Part shown: positions 31,907 through 43,702 of the stretch, piece by piece
How the letters are laid out: each line of letters starts with the position of its first letter
Position numbering within the stretch: position 1 is the first letter of the stretch
NCBI GenBank assembly: GCA_039720395.1
Contig: CM077826.1
Coordinates: 37,910,790-37,974,789 of the forward strand
Origin: Liquidambar formosana
Lineage: Eukaryota; Streptophyta; Magnoliopsida; Saxifragales; Altingiaceae
Direction of reading: 5' to 3'
Length of the DNA: 64,000 nucleotides
The notes under the pieces: generated by a model
Told to the model about the DNA's origin: nothing
What the model saw: the letters and a program-made list of their open reading frames with translations, nothing else
Databases searched by the model: none
Made by a program: the position numbers and the translations under genes

Positions 31907-32837
31907 TATGATGATCAAATATCTCGATTGATATCAATATGATTCTGATTAGTTGTTTAAACTTGTTGCCCTTTTAAGATATTGTGTATTTTAGTTTTGG
32001 TGCCGGGCTTTTTTTTTTTTTAACCTTCATGTTCATTTTTCCACCCTTTCACCTATCCAGAATAATTAATGTTGCGGTTTTAAAGTTGAAAATAGGATAA
32101 GACTCTAATATGCCATTAAGATTCCATGTTAGATACGGGTATGATTTTATGCATTGTCAAATGCACAATGAGGCATTTATACCGTTGTCCGCACGATGTT
32201 TGTTTTCCCATAATGTGGAGTGTTGCTCTGCTAGCTGGTATTGAATCAATACAACACGTGTTTCACCCAAGAAATAAAATAAAATTGAAATGTTTTAAAA
32301 AATGACAGAAGAAAAGTTATTGTGTTGACAGTTGGAAATACGTTCCTTTTCAAGAATTGTGGTCAATGAAACAAAAATCTGCAAGAAAACACTAATATGC
32401 AAAAATGATTTTGATAAACATATTTCTTAGTTGAGCCCTACTGGGATATTAGTGAGGAAGTTTTGGTTGAGTCTTTTTTTTTTTTTTTTCTGGTAAGTAA
32501 TTTTGGTTTTGGTCCAGTCCTACCGCTCTTTTAGGCTTTATATTGTTCTTATGTTAGTTTCTCATGCATGATACCTATTTTTTATTTATTTTATTTGTTA
32601 AGCAACAAGAATGGAACCCAAGACTCAACTCACCTTAGGTTGTTCAATTCTCACTGCTTTTTCTTTTTTTTCCTTGGCATTCATTAGGAATACTTTTGCA
32701 CTCTAAGTGTTGTTCTGTTGCTTTATTTATGATTGTTTCTTTTATAGCGGCTCTATTTTCATGTTCTGTTTTATATTGGATATGCTCATGGATGAAGCCA
32801 CACATGCTATGCCCCACCTCAATTTTTAAAAGAGGCG
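31907..32837. other. Spacer, nothing recognised
   Basis: AT-rich sequence with poly(T) tracts (32010-32022, 32477-32490) and no recognisable gene. Confidence 0.45.
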
Positions 32838-34310
32838 TGTAGACACCCCATTTTGTACTAGTTGTTATTTTAACTTTTAGAATCCCGATGATGAGGTTTA
32901 TTATTCGTCTCGACAAATGTAAGGTAATCCCGAATGAGTTAACAAAGTCACGAAAAAAACCCTAAGCCCGTAGCCAATTTCCGTTTAGCCGTGTTGCGTA
33001 CACACCTATTATGGGTGTGGACACATCCCAATGCGTACGAATCCACTTAGGTTGCGTACGCACCACCCTTGTTTTTATGGTAAGATTTGATTTAGTATTT
33101 CTTTCTCCCCAAGCTTACCATTGTTATGGAAAACTTCGTTTTTGGTATGTTATTCACTTGCAATCTGAGAAGACTCCCACAAACCCTATTGCTTATATAT
33201 TCATAACTATGGGTTTAGGATGGGGGGGGATACCAGATATTAATAGCCACCCTAATCTCAACCCAAAAAAACCTAACTGAAGATTGGACTTGTGATTTCA
33301 GAGGATTCGAAGGGACTATCTCATTGATTTGAGGCATCTAAACTTGTGGGTAACATATTGTTTCACTCTCTTTGATTTCTTTGAATATCTTTATAATTGA
33401 TGTGAGTCCGTATTGAATCCGTTTTAATACGATTGCATGCGTAGTGGTGGGTATATTTGCTTTTTGATGGTTATGCATGAATATGGATGAATAGGTTTTT
33501 ATTGTGTTTTATCATGTATGTCTAGGGTTGATAGGTTGCATAATTAATTCTTATAACGTGATACTTATTTATTAGTTATTTGCTCACATATGCTCACATA
33601 TTGCATTCTCATCCGTCAATGGTGAAAGTATACATAGGCTTAGCAATATTCTTTTGTTTCTGGCTTGTATGTTTTGATTTCTGCCATTTAACTGTATGTG
33701 ATTTGCTTCTAGGGATATTAGCACCATTCTATTTGGAGTTGATATTGCCTATAGATTGTGTACACAACCAACTTTGTTGCATATGCACCCTACTTAGGTA
33801 GACATATCATTTATCTTTTATTTCTATATTTTATTTCTCTCTATTAAGTAGGAATTCCCTTGTTCTGCCATCAAATTTCATAATATATGCCACAGGGTCA
33901 CGTATACAACCAGATCAGTTGCGTACATACCCTATACCTGGCAGATAAATTCTCTATTTATTCTTTTGTTTTCTGATTGATCAATACATGTTTAATTCTC
34001 TGTAAATTTTGATATCTGCTTTTTGATATTTTTTTTTCTCTTTTCTTTATTTTATTTGTTCATTACTTTAGTCATTGTGTGTGCCATGTTTTGCTTGCAT
34101 GATTTAGGATGGAATTTAGTCGAATACTTAATTAATTAAAGCCAATAATTATGTGTGGGGGTTAGTTTTGACCAGCCATTGCTGTGTGCCTTACACCTTC
34201 CCAGCAATATACCCCAACTCTAAACCAAGATTTTCTAGTTATAACAATTAAACCTTGCTAGGGAATCAACTTAGTTCCCAAGTTAAATTGGGTGATGACT
34301 CTTCTTCGCA
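32838..34310 (+). mobile_element. Possible Gypsy-type LTR remnant
   Basis: TGTAGACACCCCATTTTGTA (32838-32857) is a start seen in several plant Gypsy LTRs. GGTGATGACTCTTCTTC near 34290 resembles their 3' part. Words around TGCGTAC recur within it. Matching LTR and coding parts are missing, so this is a solo or partial LTR at best. Confidence 0.35.
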
Positions 34311-34851
34311 CTAGCCATTTGTGGTTAGTTAGCATCTTCATGAGTTGCATGGTTTAGGACGTGGTGCTCACAGGATGTTTGGGGACAAATCCTCCTTTCA
34401 AAACTTGTACAAGCACAAGTCCCTTTTTGAAAAATATACCCTAACTCTAAGCTTAAAGTCCTCTTTATAATGTCAGGACAAAAAATGCCCCTATCACTAT
34501 TAACACTTTCCATTTAAAAATTAAAGAAATAAATTCTCTTCTCTATGATACTCGGAGAGTATTTTGTCCCAAAATCTTTGAAAATCATGTCCCCTCATAT
34601 CCGAAGATTCTATAATTGAATTAAAAGCAAACAAATGTCTCTCTCCACATGGATTGTATAATTGTTTTAAATTTAGATTTTTGTGTTTGTATTTGAAAAA
34701 TTATAGTAAATTGTGTAACTATTTTAAAATTGGAACATTACTTTGTGTAATCTTTAATTTTTTTTTCAAAATCTAAAATGTATTTTATTTTTAAGTAGAA
34801 ATTTTTTTTTTTGGGTATTGAAAACAATTACACGTACTTAGGTTCAGAAAA

Positions 34852-35042
34852 GGGTGAAGCTATTCACACTCCCCATATCCTTCTTGCACTGCCCTAAACT
34901 TTTTTTATTATACAAACTAACATTATTACCGCTAAGGACCCAATTCTCATCTTATCCCTCCTCCCATGCTTTGTTTCCATTGAAGGGTAATAACGTCAGT
35001 TTGTATGATAAAATTGTTGAAGGAGTGCGAATAGACTCACCC
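34852..35042. mobile_element. Short TIR MITE, 191 bp
   Basis: The inverted ends are GGGTGAAGCTATTCACACTC on the left and GGGTGAGTCTATTCGCACTC read inward on the right. They are flanked by 9-bp direct repeats ttcagaaaa/ttcaaaaaa (one mismatch), as for Mutator-type MITEs. Confidence 0.7.
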
Positions 35043-35186
35043 TTCAAAAAATTATTGTTGTTGTTGTTGTTTTTTTTTTTTTTAATAACTATTTTAAATA
35101 ACTTAAAAATTCAAAAAAGCACATAAAAGTTACATGTACTTTGTATAACAATAATTACATATAAACCGGAGATTACTGGGGAAAAT

Positions 35187-35462
35187 CAAGTAATATCAAG
35201 TAATATCGTGTGTTAAAAATGGAAGAAAATAAAAATAAATCGCCATGGTTATACCATATCCAAATATGGTATCAAATATACAAAAATCAAGTAATTTTGT
35301 GCGTTAAAAATAGAAGAAAATAAAAAGAAATAGCCATAATTATATTATATTTGAATATGGTTTCAAATCTACAAAAATAAAGTAATCTCATGCGTTAAAA
35401 ATGGAATAAAATAAAAAATTGAAATTGTGACATCTATACTGTATGAAATATGGTATCAAATC
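35187..35462. repeat. Three tandem copies of a 91-bp unit
   Basis: Each unit contains CAAGTAAT..., GCGTTAAAAATGGAAGAAAA and AATATGGTATCAAAT. They are diverged by 10-25% by eye. No coding potential. Confidence 0.7.
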
Positions 35463-35868
35463 TGTTTTGAGGATAAAATAGTCATTAATTGAAATATTTC
35501 CCTCAATCAGCATCATTTCTTTAGTTTATGGATTTGAGACAAAACGAGCTTTCCTTGAGAACTTATCCCTTCATAAATCTTCTAAAATATAATTTTCCCT
35601 AATTTCCCCTTTTAAAATTATTTTAAATCTTTTTTTTTCTTTTGGGAAATTTTAGATTCTCTTCCTCAAAATTTTCTTAACCCTCTTAAATTTCTTTCCT
35701 ACTTACTCTCAATTTTTTTTCCTAGAATAAGAATCCTCAATCCCCTTAATCTCTCATTTTCTTGAAATACGGTTCATTAAATATCAATTTCTACCTCAAA
35801 ATAACATGTGTCGCCCCAAAGGTTTAAATACCTAGATTTTGATAAGGGTAAATTGTAGAAAGCTAACC

Positions 35869-36081
35869 AATGAGAGTTGGCCTGGCGGCAAAGGGGTGAG
35901 TTGTAAACTCAGACATCCTGGGTTCGAAACCAGTCAATCTCTCTTGGCCAGCCACTAGTCAGGGCGATTAGCTTAGACGTTAAACAACCTCATGGGGCGG
36001 TGGCCCCGCGTGGGGAATGGGGATTAGTCGGGCTCTGACAGTTCGGACACTCGTTGCTTGGGGAAAAAAAAAAAAAAAAAA
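35869..36081 (+). mobile_element. tRNA-derived SINE inside the left TIR of the Pack-MULE
   Basis: Box A-like TGGCCTGGCGGCAAAGG and box B GGTTCGAAACC lie in the first 70 bp. The body is less AT-rich (GGGGCGGTGGCCCCGCG), with an 18-base A tail. The target duplication is gtagaaagctaacc (35855-35868) / gtagaaaactacc (36082-36094). This is the third SINE family of the window. Confidence 0.82.
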
Positions 36082-36546
36082 GTAGAAAACTACCCCATGT
36101 TTGGGGTGCATTTCACTTTGGTACCCTCAAGTTTAAAAAGTGTCAATTTAGTTACCCAAGGTTTTAGTTATGTTTCAATTGGGGTCCTGTCGTGATGAAC
36201 CGTCTGTTGACCAAACGGATAATTGGTTACACGATATGTACGTGACCTTATTTGGCTATTTTATGCCTATTTTGCCCTTTTATGTTTGGAACACCTCTTC
36301 TCTACCTCAACCTCTCTGGCTGACTCCATCCCATCCCATCCCATCTCACTCTTTCCCTCCTTCCCATGTAAAATAAAAAAAAAAAAAGGTTGGCCGGAAA
36401 AAAATGGAGTTGGTCGGTGACTATGGCGGTGAGACATTGCCGTCATATGCCATGGACAAACCCAAGGCGTTGCCACCATGGAGATTCAGACTAGAAAAAT
36501 TGGGTTTTTTTTTCTATTGATGGTTAAGCTTTAGATCTGAAAAAAT

Positions 36547-36548
36547 TT

Positions 36549-36591
<43 letters not shown>
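36547..36591. repeat. Long poly(T) tract
   Basis: A run of more than 40 T inside the Pack-MULE. Its length is probably unreliable in the assembly. Confidence 0.9.
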
Positions 36592-36592
<1 letters not shown>

Positions 36593-37022
36593 TGGTGGTT
36601 TGCCACGATGGTTGGAGGTGAGGGTTGGGGTGCGATTGGTGGGAGATCTCGATGGTGGAGGTTATAGTGAGATCTACGATGGGCGGAGTGGGGTTCACGG
36701 TGTTGGGGTTTTCAACAATTGCTTCTGATGTGGTTTTGGTTTTGGATTTGGGGTTTTGACGACGGTGTAAATAGTGAAGGTGGTTGGGTAGAGAGAGAGG
36801 GGTTTTAATGGTCTTGGCTGTGGACGATGGTGGATTATGGTGGTGGTCATGGTGGTTGTTGGGTTTTATGGGTTTAGTTATGGCTTGAAGGTGGTCGACA
36901 TTAGTGGACTATAGTTACTCGATTTTCCCCTTCAGTCAATCTACAATTAGTGGAGGGCGAGGCTGTGAGAAACAAGAAGAATCCCATACGTGCATTGTCT
37001 CAGAGAGAGAAATTTTCCTTTC

Positions 37023-40000
37023 TGTTGATGACAAAAAATCACCAACAATCAAGATTTACGTGTCCTCACATCCTCTTCGATTATACCTACAAAATAAGGC
37101 TCAGGTGACTGATGGGTGACCGGTGGGAGCCCCTCCAATGCTTAAGTCAGTGATCAGAAAGTAAGCATGGAATGGAGAACGTGAGTTGAATGTACCTTGT
37201 GTGATAGGAAGCTCCCTATTTGTAGTGGGTGTCCCAATCTTCATCAGATCAGGAGACTAGAATCCTGGTAGGACTTGATTAGCAAGTGATAACATCAATC
37301 CCTTTACTTTAGGGATGAAATTCCTTAATTGTGAGGGTTTTTATTTGGCTCTCTTGAGTCCACGTGTCATTCCTATATTGGGTGGTATTTTTCTCCCCAC
37401 ATCAGTAGCCCCCTACTCCCAAGGCTAAGCTTATTGGCTTGGGTGAAGGGAGTACTCTATTTGAGTTGATCTTGTAATTAATATGCCAATTGAACGAGTG
37501 CATGACTTGTTTTTAGAGATGCCATGGAGTTTCTTTGGAGATGCTATGTTGTTCTTTCATGGGTATGATACCAAGTCTGGCGTTGGTTGGCTCATCACCG
37601 AGAAAATTTAGCTTGGCTCTTTACCTAAGCTTTGGCTCAAACAATTCAATGCTTGAGGCTTGGCTCTTCACCAAGTCCTTTTAGCTTAGTTCTTTACCTA
37701 AGCTTTGTCCCAGACACTCTAGGTCTAAGGCTTGGCTTTTCACCAAGTCTTTCTAGTTTGGCTCTTCACCTAAGCCTTTTCCCAGACAGCTCTAAGTTTG
37801 AGGCTTAGCTCTTCACCAAGTCTTTCTAGTTTGGCTCTTCACCTAAGCTTTATCCCAGACACTCTAGGTTTGACACTTGGTTCTTCTCCAATCTTTTTAG
37901 CTTGGCTCTTCACCTAAGCTTTATCCTAGACACTCCAGGTCTGAGGCTTGGCTCTTCACAAAGTCTTTTTAGCTTGGCTCTTCACCTAAGCTTTGTCCTA
38001 GACAGCTCTAGGTCTGAGTCTTGGCTCTTCACCAAGTCTTTAACCCAAACGACACCAGGTTTGGGGCTTGGCTCTTCACCAAGGCTTTTGGAGATGCCTC
38101 AACTCATGAGAACATGGAGATGATGTCTCAATTGGTGAGGGCTTGAAGATTCAAATAAACGGATTGGCAATCGTTGATGATTGAGCCAAAAAGGCGAAGT
38201 TAGCCTTGAATTGGAGATTTGTAATAGATTGATGCTTAAGCTGAATAGCTTGTGTTGACTAATAATTGTGTTGAATGGTTGCAATTTCGATTGGCGAAGC
38301 CGCTAGGGATGCTAGCTAGTTATATTATTGCTAGGTTGTTTTAAGCTCTTTAGCTGAGCTACTTGGCCAATCTAAAGAATTGGTCAATGAAAGAGTTGAC
38401 AATAAGCCCTGCAAGACAATTGATAGATAGGCCGAGTTGCTACATAGATATTAAGTAGACCAGTGGCCTAAGCTATTGACTAGTTTCCACTAGCATATAA
38501 GAATAAACTTTATAAAGGAGTTTAGCCAATGCTAGCATTAAAAACCAGTGACAGGTAATGTAATTAATTATTGCATGTAGCATTTACATGTAAAACAATT
38601 CATATGAATTATCATGGAGTTCACGAAATAGCCTCATGAGAATTTTGATTGAGCAACAAATATAAATGAGTTAACCGTATATAGAGGTCATGATAATTCT
38701 GTATGCATCACAAGCTAATTAGAAGAGATAGCTCATTGGTGATATAGTCCTTGAACACGAAAGAAGGGCATGTGGTAATCTACTTTTGCAAGTACTCAAA
38801 ATAATGTAAGGTGTAACTAGCGAGAGACACTTATGCTATAGTTAACTGTGTGGAGAAGTACTAGTGCCACATATGTAATAAGATTGAGCTAAAATATGCA
38901 TACTCATAAGTCAATTAAATTGCGTAACCCAAACATGGGTGGTAATACATGTAATGCAATTTTGTCGTACTGGGCGTTATAGCAATAAAGCTTTATGTAT
39001 CATAGTAACATGAAAGTTCATGATAAATTTTCATGTTTAAATAAGATGAATAAAATGACCCATGAAAATGGGTATCAAAAGCACCAGTGAACATATATAC
39101 ATGGTTATGTGGTGGAATTAGGGCATTGAATCCAAAGTTTAATATGTGTGCTAACATCATCAGTTAAATATTGCGCAAATTTCCATTCATAATTTATGAG
39201 TAGAATTCCCATATGTCAGCCTCATGCGATTCTAAAAATACTTTAATTTGTGAGAACAAAATAAATGAAAGGGAAAAGAATTTATCCAAATAATGTGTCG
39301 CACAATTTGCGTAAGAAAGGAATGTGTTAATAATCGAGCCCTCGTAATGAGAAAGATGGTAGGCAGAAGAGTTCAAGCGCAAAATAAGACATATATATTA
39401 TTTATATATGCATGAGAGATGTGATATTATATAAACATCAAGCCCAAGGTAGCAAACGTTAATGGTGGGGTCTGATAGGGTGAGGCATGACAATCCACAC
39501 CACATCATGCATCCTCCAAGACTCAACAAAAGAGTACCAACTTGTGTAGTTTAAATGAGTAGTCTAGTGATCTCCATGGACTTATAGGATATGCTGGCAA
39601 TGGCATGAAAGATGGACACAAAAATGAGTTCGAAGTGGAACACGTGTCTAGCCCTTCTTGCTAGAATACTAGAGCACCTACCACTATTTTTATCATGGGA
39701 TGAATCAAAAGAAATAAGCACTAAAGCTAAGGCCAAAAGTGAAAACGTGGCCAGCATTGTCTATGGGTTAGAGCTCGTCCATTATTTTATTTTATTTTTT
39801 ATATGGTAAAATTAGAACTTAAATCTAAGGTGATTCTTTAAAATATAGCCCAATAATTGTTTGGAGTGGGTTGGAATCAATGCAATACATCATGAAAAAT
39901 TGGAAATTGAAATTTTCATGAAGTATAAAAATGATAAACATATTTGCACTAAACTTATAGAGATATGGAGAGTGAAGGGTGTGCTCGTGTGATTCATGAA

Positions 40001-41932
40001 ATGTTCTAAATTATGAATCAAATAGCCAAATAGGAAAGGAACAAGGGTACCCGGATTGACCGTTCGGCCATATATTGTCACATGTGAGAGTGACATTTTA
40101 AGGAGAAGCAGTCCACAACATGTTGACACTTGCGTATTGGCACGTACGTATTGGCTCAGGAGTTGACACTTGAGGGTGTGTTCCTTAGCCTGTAAGTAGG
40201 ACGATTTCATGATTGCCGAGTTGATGTTCTCGTCATGGCCATGCCATGCCTCGCCTCGGTTAGAAGCCTGATGAGTTCGCGATCAAGGTAGGTACCCAAG
40301 GTTTGCGAAATAAGAATTGGAGTCGCCATGGTGGCCTATCATGGGATGGATTCTTCGTAGGAATTTATGCTGTACTTTCATAAATGAATTGTTGGTGCAT
40401 GGCCCGTGTTTCTCCATCAATAGGGATGCAAGACATAAGCTGGATCCGGTCCAAGTAATAAGTCACTGGCCCTAAAAATTTGTTGAAAAAGTCAACTGAC
40501 CAAACTTCATTCCAAGGTGCCTAAAAAAAATAAAAATAAATAATAATAATAATAATAAGGAGATCAATAATTTCCAGTGATGCAATATCATGCCCGGTCA
40601 AGTCCGGATGAAATGCTAGAAACAAGGTAATCATAGGCTTTAGAATTAAAAGCCAGTTCAAATTGAGAATATGTATGAAAATTATAAAGACTAAAACCTT
40701 AAAACCTCATAATACAAATTCTAATAAATAGATCTCGTGAATATATTTCATGATGTTGTCCCATTGGATGAGTAAAATGCATATGGAAGAGGGTAGGTGG
40801 CAGTCCCCATATGGTTTCCCTTAGTTGTTGTTGTTGTTGTTTTGTTTATTTTTTTTTTTTTTTTTTTTTCACTCGTTAAAAGAGCGATTGGTTGAGCATT
40901 TTAACCAGCAGGTGGTGCCCTATTTAGATATTGGAGAATAAATGAAGTCTAATGAGACTAGAACAACCAAAGGAAACTCATAAGTTGGGAAAAAACTTCC
41001 TTTAAATTTCTGGGATGCGCATCCTTTGAAGTGCATGATCCTTTGTCCAGCTTGAAGTAGAATAGGATCTACTGCACGCTCCAACATTTAAACCATGCTC
41101 CACCTTGTTCGCTATATATGTATCCAGCTTTACATGGACGATCCATTATCCATGTGTAGATGGAATCGTAGGGGGTTTGAGCCTTCGTTTTCTTGACATA
41201 AAAGAGGAATTTTTATTTTTTTTATTTTTTTTATTTTATAATTTTGCTTTTGCCGATCCACATGAGTAGTAGAAGAAGACGAAATAGAATGGATCTCAAG
41301 ACTGGACGAGATCGTAGACAGAATCAAATCAAACAGTTAATAATTGCTGTGATAAAAGCTTATAGGATTGGTGAACACGCTCCATTAATTTAATAAGAGC
41401 GGGTAGCTATGGATTAGCTGTGATCTTAAGGGATGCACGTACAGGCCTTGGAAATTGGCAACGTATGGTGACCGTGAGGATGTTCACCAAGGCTGTTGTT
41501 TAGGAGGAAAGAGATGGCTTTTTGATCTTTTCTCCCAAACGGCGCCAAACTGTTGATGACAAAAAATCGCCAATAATCAAGATTTGCATGTCCTCATGTC
41601 CTCTTCGACTATACCTGCAAAATAAAGCTCAGGCGACCGATGGGTAACCAGTAAGAGCCCCTCCGATGCTTCAGTCAGTGATCAGAAAGTAAGCATGGAA
41701 TGGAGAACGTGAGTTAAACGTACCTTATGTGATATGAAGCTCCCTATTTGTAGTGGGTGTCCCAATCTTCATCAGATTAGGAGACTAGAGTGCTGGTAAG
41801 ACTTGATTAGCAAGTGATAACATCAATCCCTTTACTTTAGGGATGAAATTCCTTGGTTGTAAGAGTTTTTATTTGGCTCTCTTGAGTCAACGTGCCGCTC
41901 CTATATTGGGTGGTATTTTTCTTCCCACATCA
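37023..41932 (-). mobile_element. Coding-free LTR retrotransposon B (related to A), 4.9 kb
   Basis: LTRs at 37023-37404 and 41551-41932 (each 382 bp) are TGTTGATGAC...CCCACATCA. Flanks ctttc and ccttc form a 5-bp duplication with one mismatch. The minus-sense primer site TTGGCGCCGTT adjoins the right LTR (plus-strand 41541-41549), and a GAGTAGGGGGCTAC purine tract adjoins the left one. The interior has no gag or pol. It shares several blocks with element A, for example GATTGGC(A/G)A(C/T)CGTTGATGA and the CATTTTAACCAGCAGGTGGT region. A 72-bp tandem array (37600-38090) sits at the same place as the array of A. Confidence 0.85.
37600..38090. repeat. Tandem array of about 72 bp units in LTR element B
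   Basis: About seven degenerate units of GCTTGGCTCTTCACCAAGTC + TTTTTAGCTTGGCTCTTCACC + TAAGCTTTGTCCCAGACACT. The units contain self-complementary words (GCTTGG...CCAAG). Confidence 0.8.
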
Positions 41933-41947
41933 CCTTCTAATTTTGCT

Positions 41948-42245
41948 ATGGAGGGCGAGGCTCAAAAGCAGAACAATGGATTTTTCCACAATTATTCGAT
42001 TTTGCTCGAATTATCCGCCTTGGATGATCTCGACGGCTTTAGATGTGAAGTAGAAGATAAGGGTTTCAATGTAGACGAGGTGAGCTTTTAGTATAGCAGG
42101 GGAATTGGGTCGAAGAAGATGGGGTTCAAAGAAAGGACGCTGCTTGCGATTGACAGTGGCAAGGTTGATTTGAATAGGGCTTATGGCGTAGATGGGGTGA
42201 CAGCCCTCCATTGTGTTACTGCTAGTAATGGAGAGAGCTTGTGGG
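41948..42245 (+). pseudogene. Captured fragment of a CCCH zinc-finger gene with ankyrin repeats (5' coding part)
   Basis: From the ATG at 41948 the frame reads MEGEAQKQNNGFFHN, LLELSALDDLDGFR and then a stop in place of an expected Trp before YSRGIGSKKMGFKERT. It continues in the same frame to NRAYGVDGVTALHC. This matches the N-terminus and first ankyrin repeat of plant tandem-CCCH proteins of the C3H29/C3H30/C3H66 group (from memory). About 15 codons between the ERT and GKVDLNRA blocks are missing. The zinc fingers are not included. It lies within the Pack-MULE 35846-42714 and ends at unrelated sequence near 42245. Confidence 0.72.
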
Positions 42246-42723
42246 AGAAGCGCGGGTCTTCGTCGGAAAAAATGGAGTTCACCGGCTATTCTAGAGTTTT
42301 TTTTTTTTACGTTTCTGATCAGGTCTGGCCCTCCTATTCAGCGGCGATGGATTTTTGTATTTTTATTTTTTTGGGGACGATGTTCTCTATGGCGATGAGG
42401 GCGACGACATGGGTTGAGTTGGGTGGAATTTTTTTTTTTTTTTGAATTATTTTTCCTGTGATGTATTGGGATGGTTCCGCCGGCGTTGGATCCATCGCCG
42501 TCGTTCTCCATCGGCGAGATTGTGTGAGTTGGGTTGTGTTTCAAAACGACGTCATTTGTATGAAAGGTAAAAACGTCATTTTCTCGCCACAGTTCACACT
42601 GTGACTGATTTTGAGTCAACAAAAATCTTGGGTACCAAATTGACGCTTTTTAAACTTGAGGGTACCAAAGTGAAACGCACCCCAAACATGGGAGTAGTTT
42701 TCAGCAATTTACCCTTTTGATAA

Positions 42724-43421
42724 TAATAATACAAAAATGTAAAGTTGCTAATCCAAAATGAAATTTTGATTAAGACATGGCACTAAATGATATACTCTAA
42801 ACAATCAACCTCACAAAGGCGACAAAGCAATCATGGATTTATACAAAGGACATGGAACATCAAAGGCATCAAGCTAACATTAAGGAATCAACTTATGTAT
42901 CATGATCAAGCCTTACCAGCACTCCAAGTGAAGCCTTATTGAAAATAATCTTTTTTTAATTAAGTTTTAGGTTTATTGTAAAATTAATTTTCATAAGTTA
43001 GATGCTCACTATCACCTAAAGGCTATTTCTTAAAATCAAGTAGATTTAGTGGCCTAAAAGAATCATCAAATAGACTATATGCTAAGGGATTAAGTCCAAA
43101 TAACAGTAATGGACTGGACCAATCTGGTCCATTTTTTGAAGTTCCCAAACAAGCCCTTAGTATTTATACAAGGGCAAACTAAAGTTTAAAATGCGTAAAG
43201 CAACACACTTTCATAGGCTATTATGCAAGAATCAAGTGAAGCGATTAAATGCATTTGTGAAAGGACATTGAACCAAGCACATTTTCCAGCGAGTAGGATG
43301 ATCAAACCAGACAAAAACAATAATGGATGTCATTTTAGTAAGTGGCTTCTTTCGCCATTATATAGTGTATTCAAAGTTTCCATATAATTAGAGTAAGAAG
43401 TAAGATACTATAAGGGCTACT
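42724..43421. other. Spacer, nothing recognised
   Basis: AT-rich sequence between the Pack-MULE and the LINE, with no gene or repeat ends. Confidence 0.5.
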
Positions 43422-43702
43422 GAAGAAGGGAAGTGAGTTTTTTCTTTTTTTTTTGATAATCAAATACTTTATTGAAGAGGAAAAGATGGAGCATCATCCC
43501 CATCTAGGATCTCCGCAAGAAGAACAAAGCGCGGTAGATCAGAGATGGGAATTACTCCAAATTGTTTACAAGTACCAGCCCAAAAAGCAAGAGAATGCGC
43601 TACACCATTAGCAAGTCTAGGGATATGCCTAATAACCTAGGAAGAAAATCCCTTAAGGAGATCTCTAGCCTCAAAAATAAGAGAAGAATAGGTCCAAGGG
43701 GG

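Larger units (their letters stand above)
35846..42714. mobile_element. Pack-MULE carrying a CCCH gene fragment, later split by a SINE and an LTR element
   Basis: Long inverted ends: the left starts GGGTAAATTGTAGAAA (resuming after a SINE at 36082 with GTTTGGGGTGCATTTCACTT), and the right is its complement ending AATTTACCC. They are flanked by a perfect 9-bp duplication ttttgataa (35837-35845 and 42715-42723). Without the insertions the element is about 1.75 kb. The interior holds the 5' part of a CCCH zinc-finger gene (41948-42245). LTR element B (37023-41932) and a SINE (35869-36081) landed in it later. No transposase is present. Confidence 0.82.
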
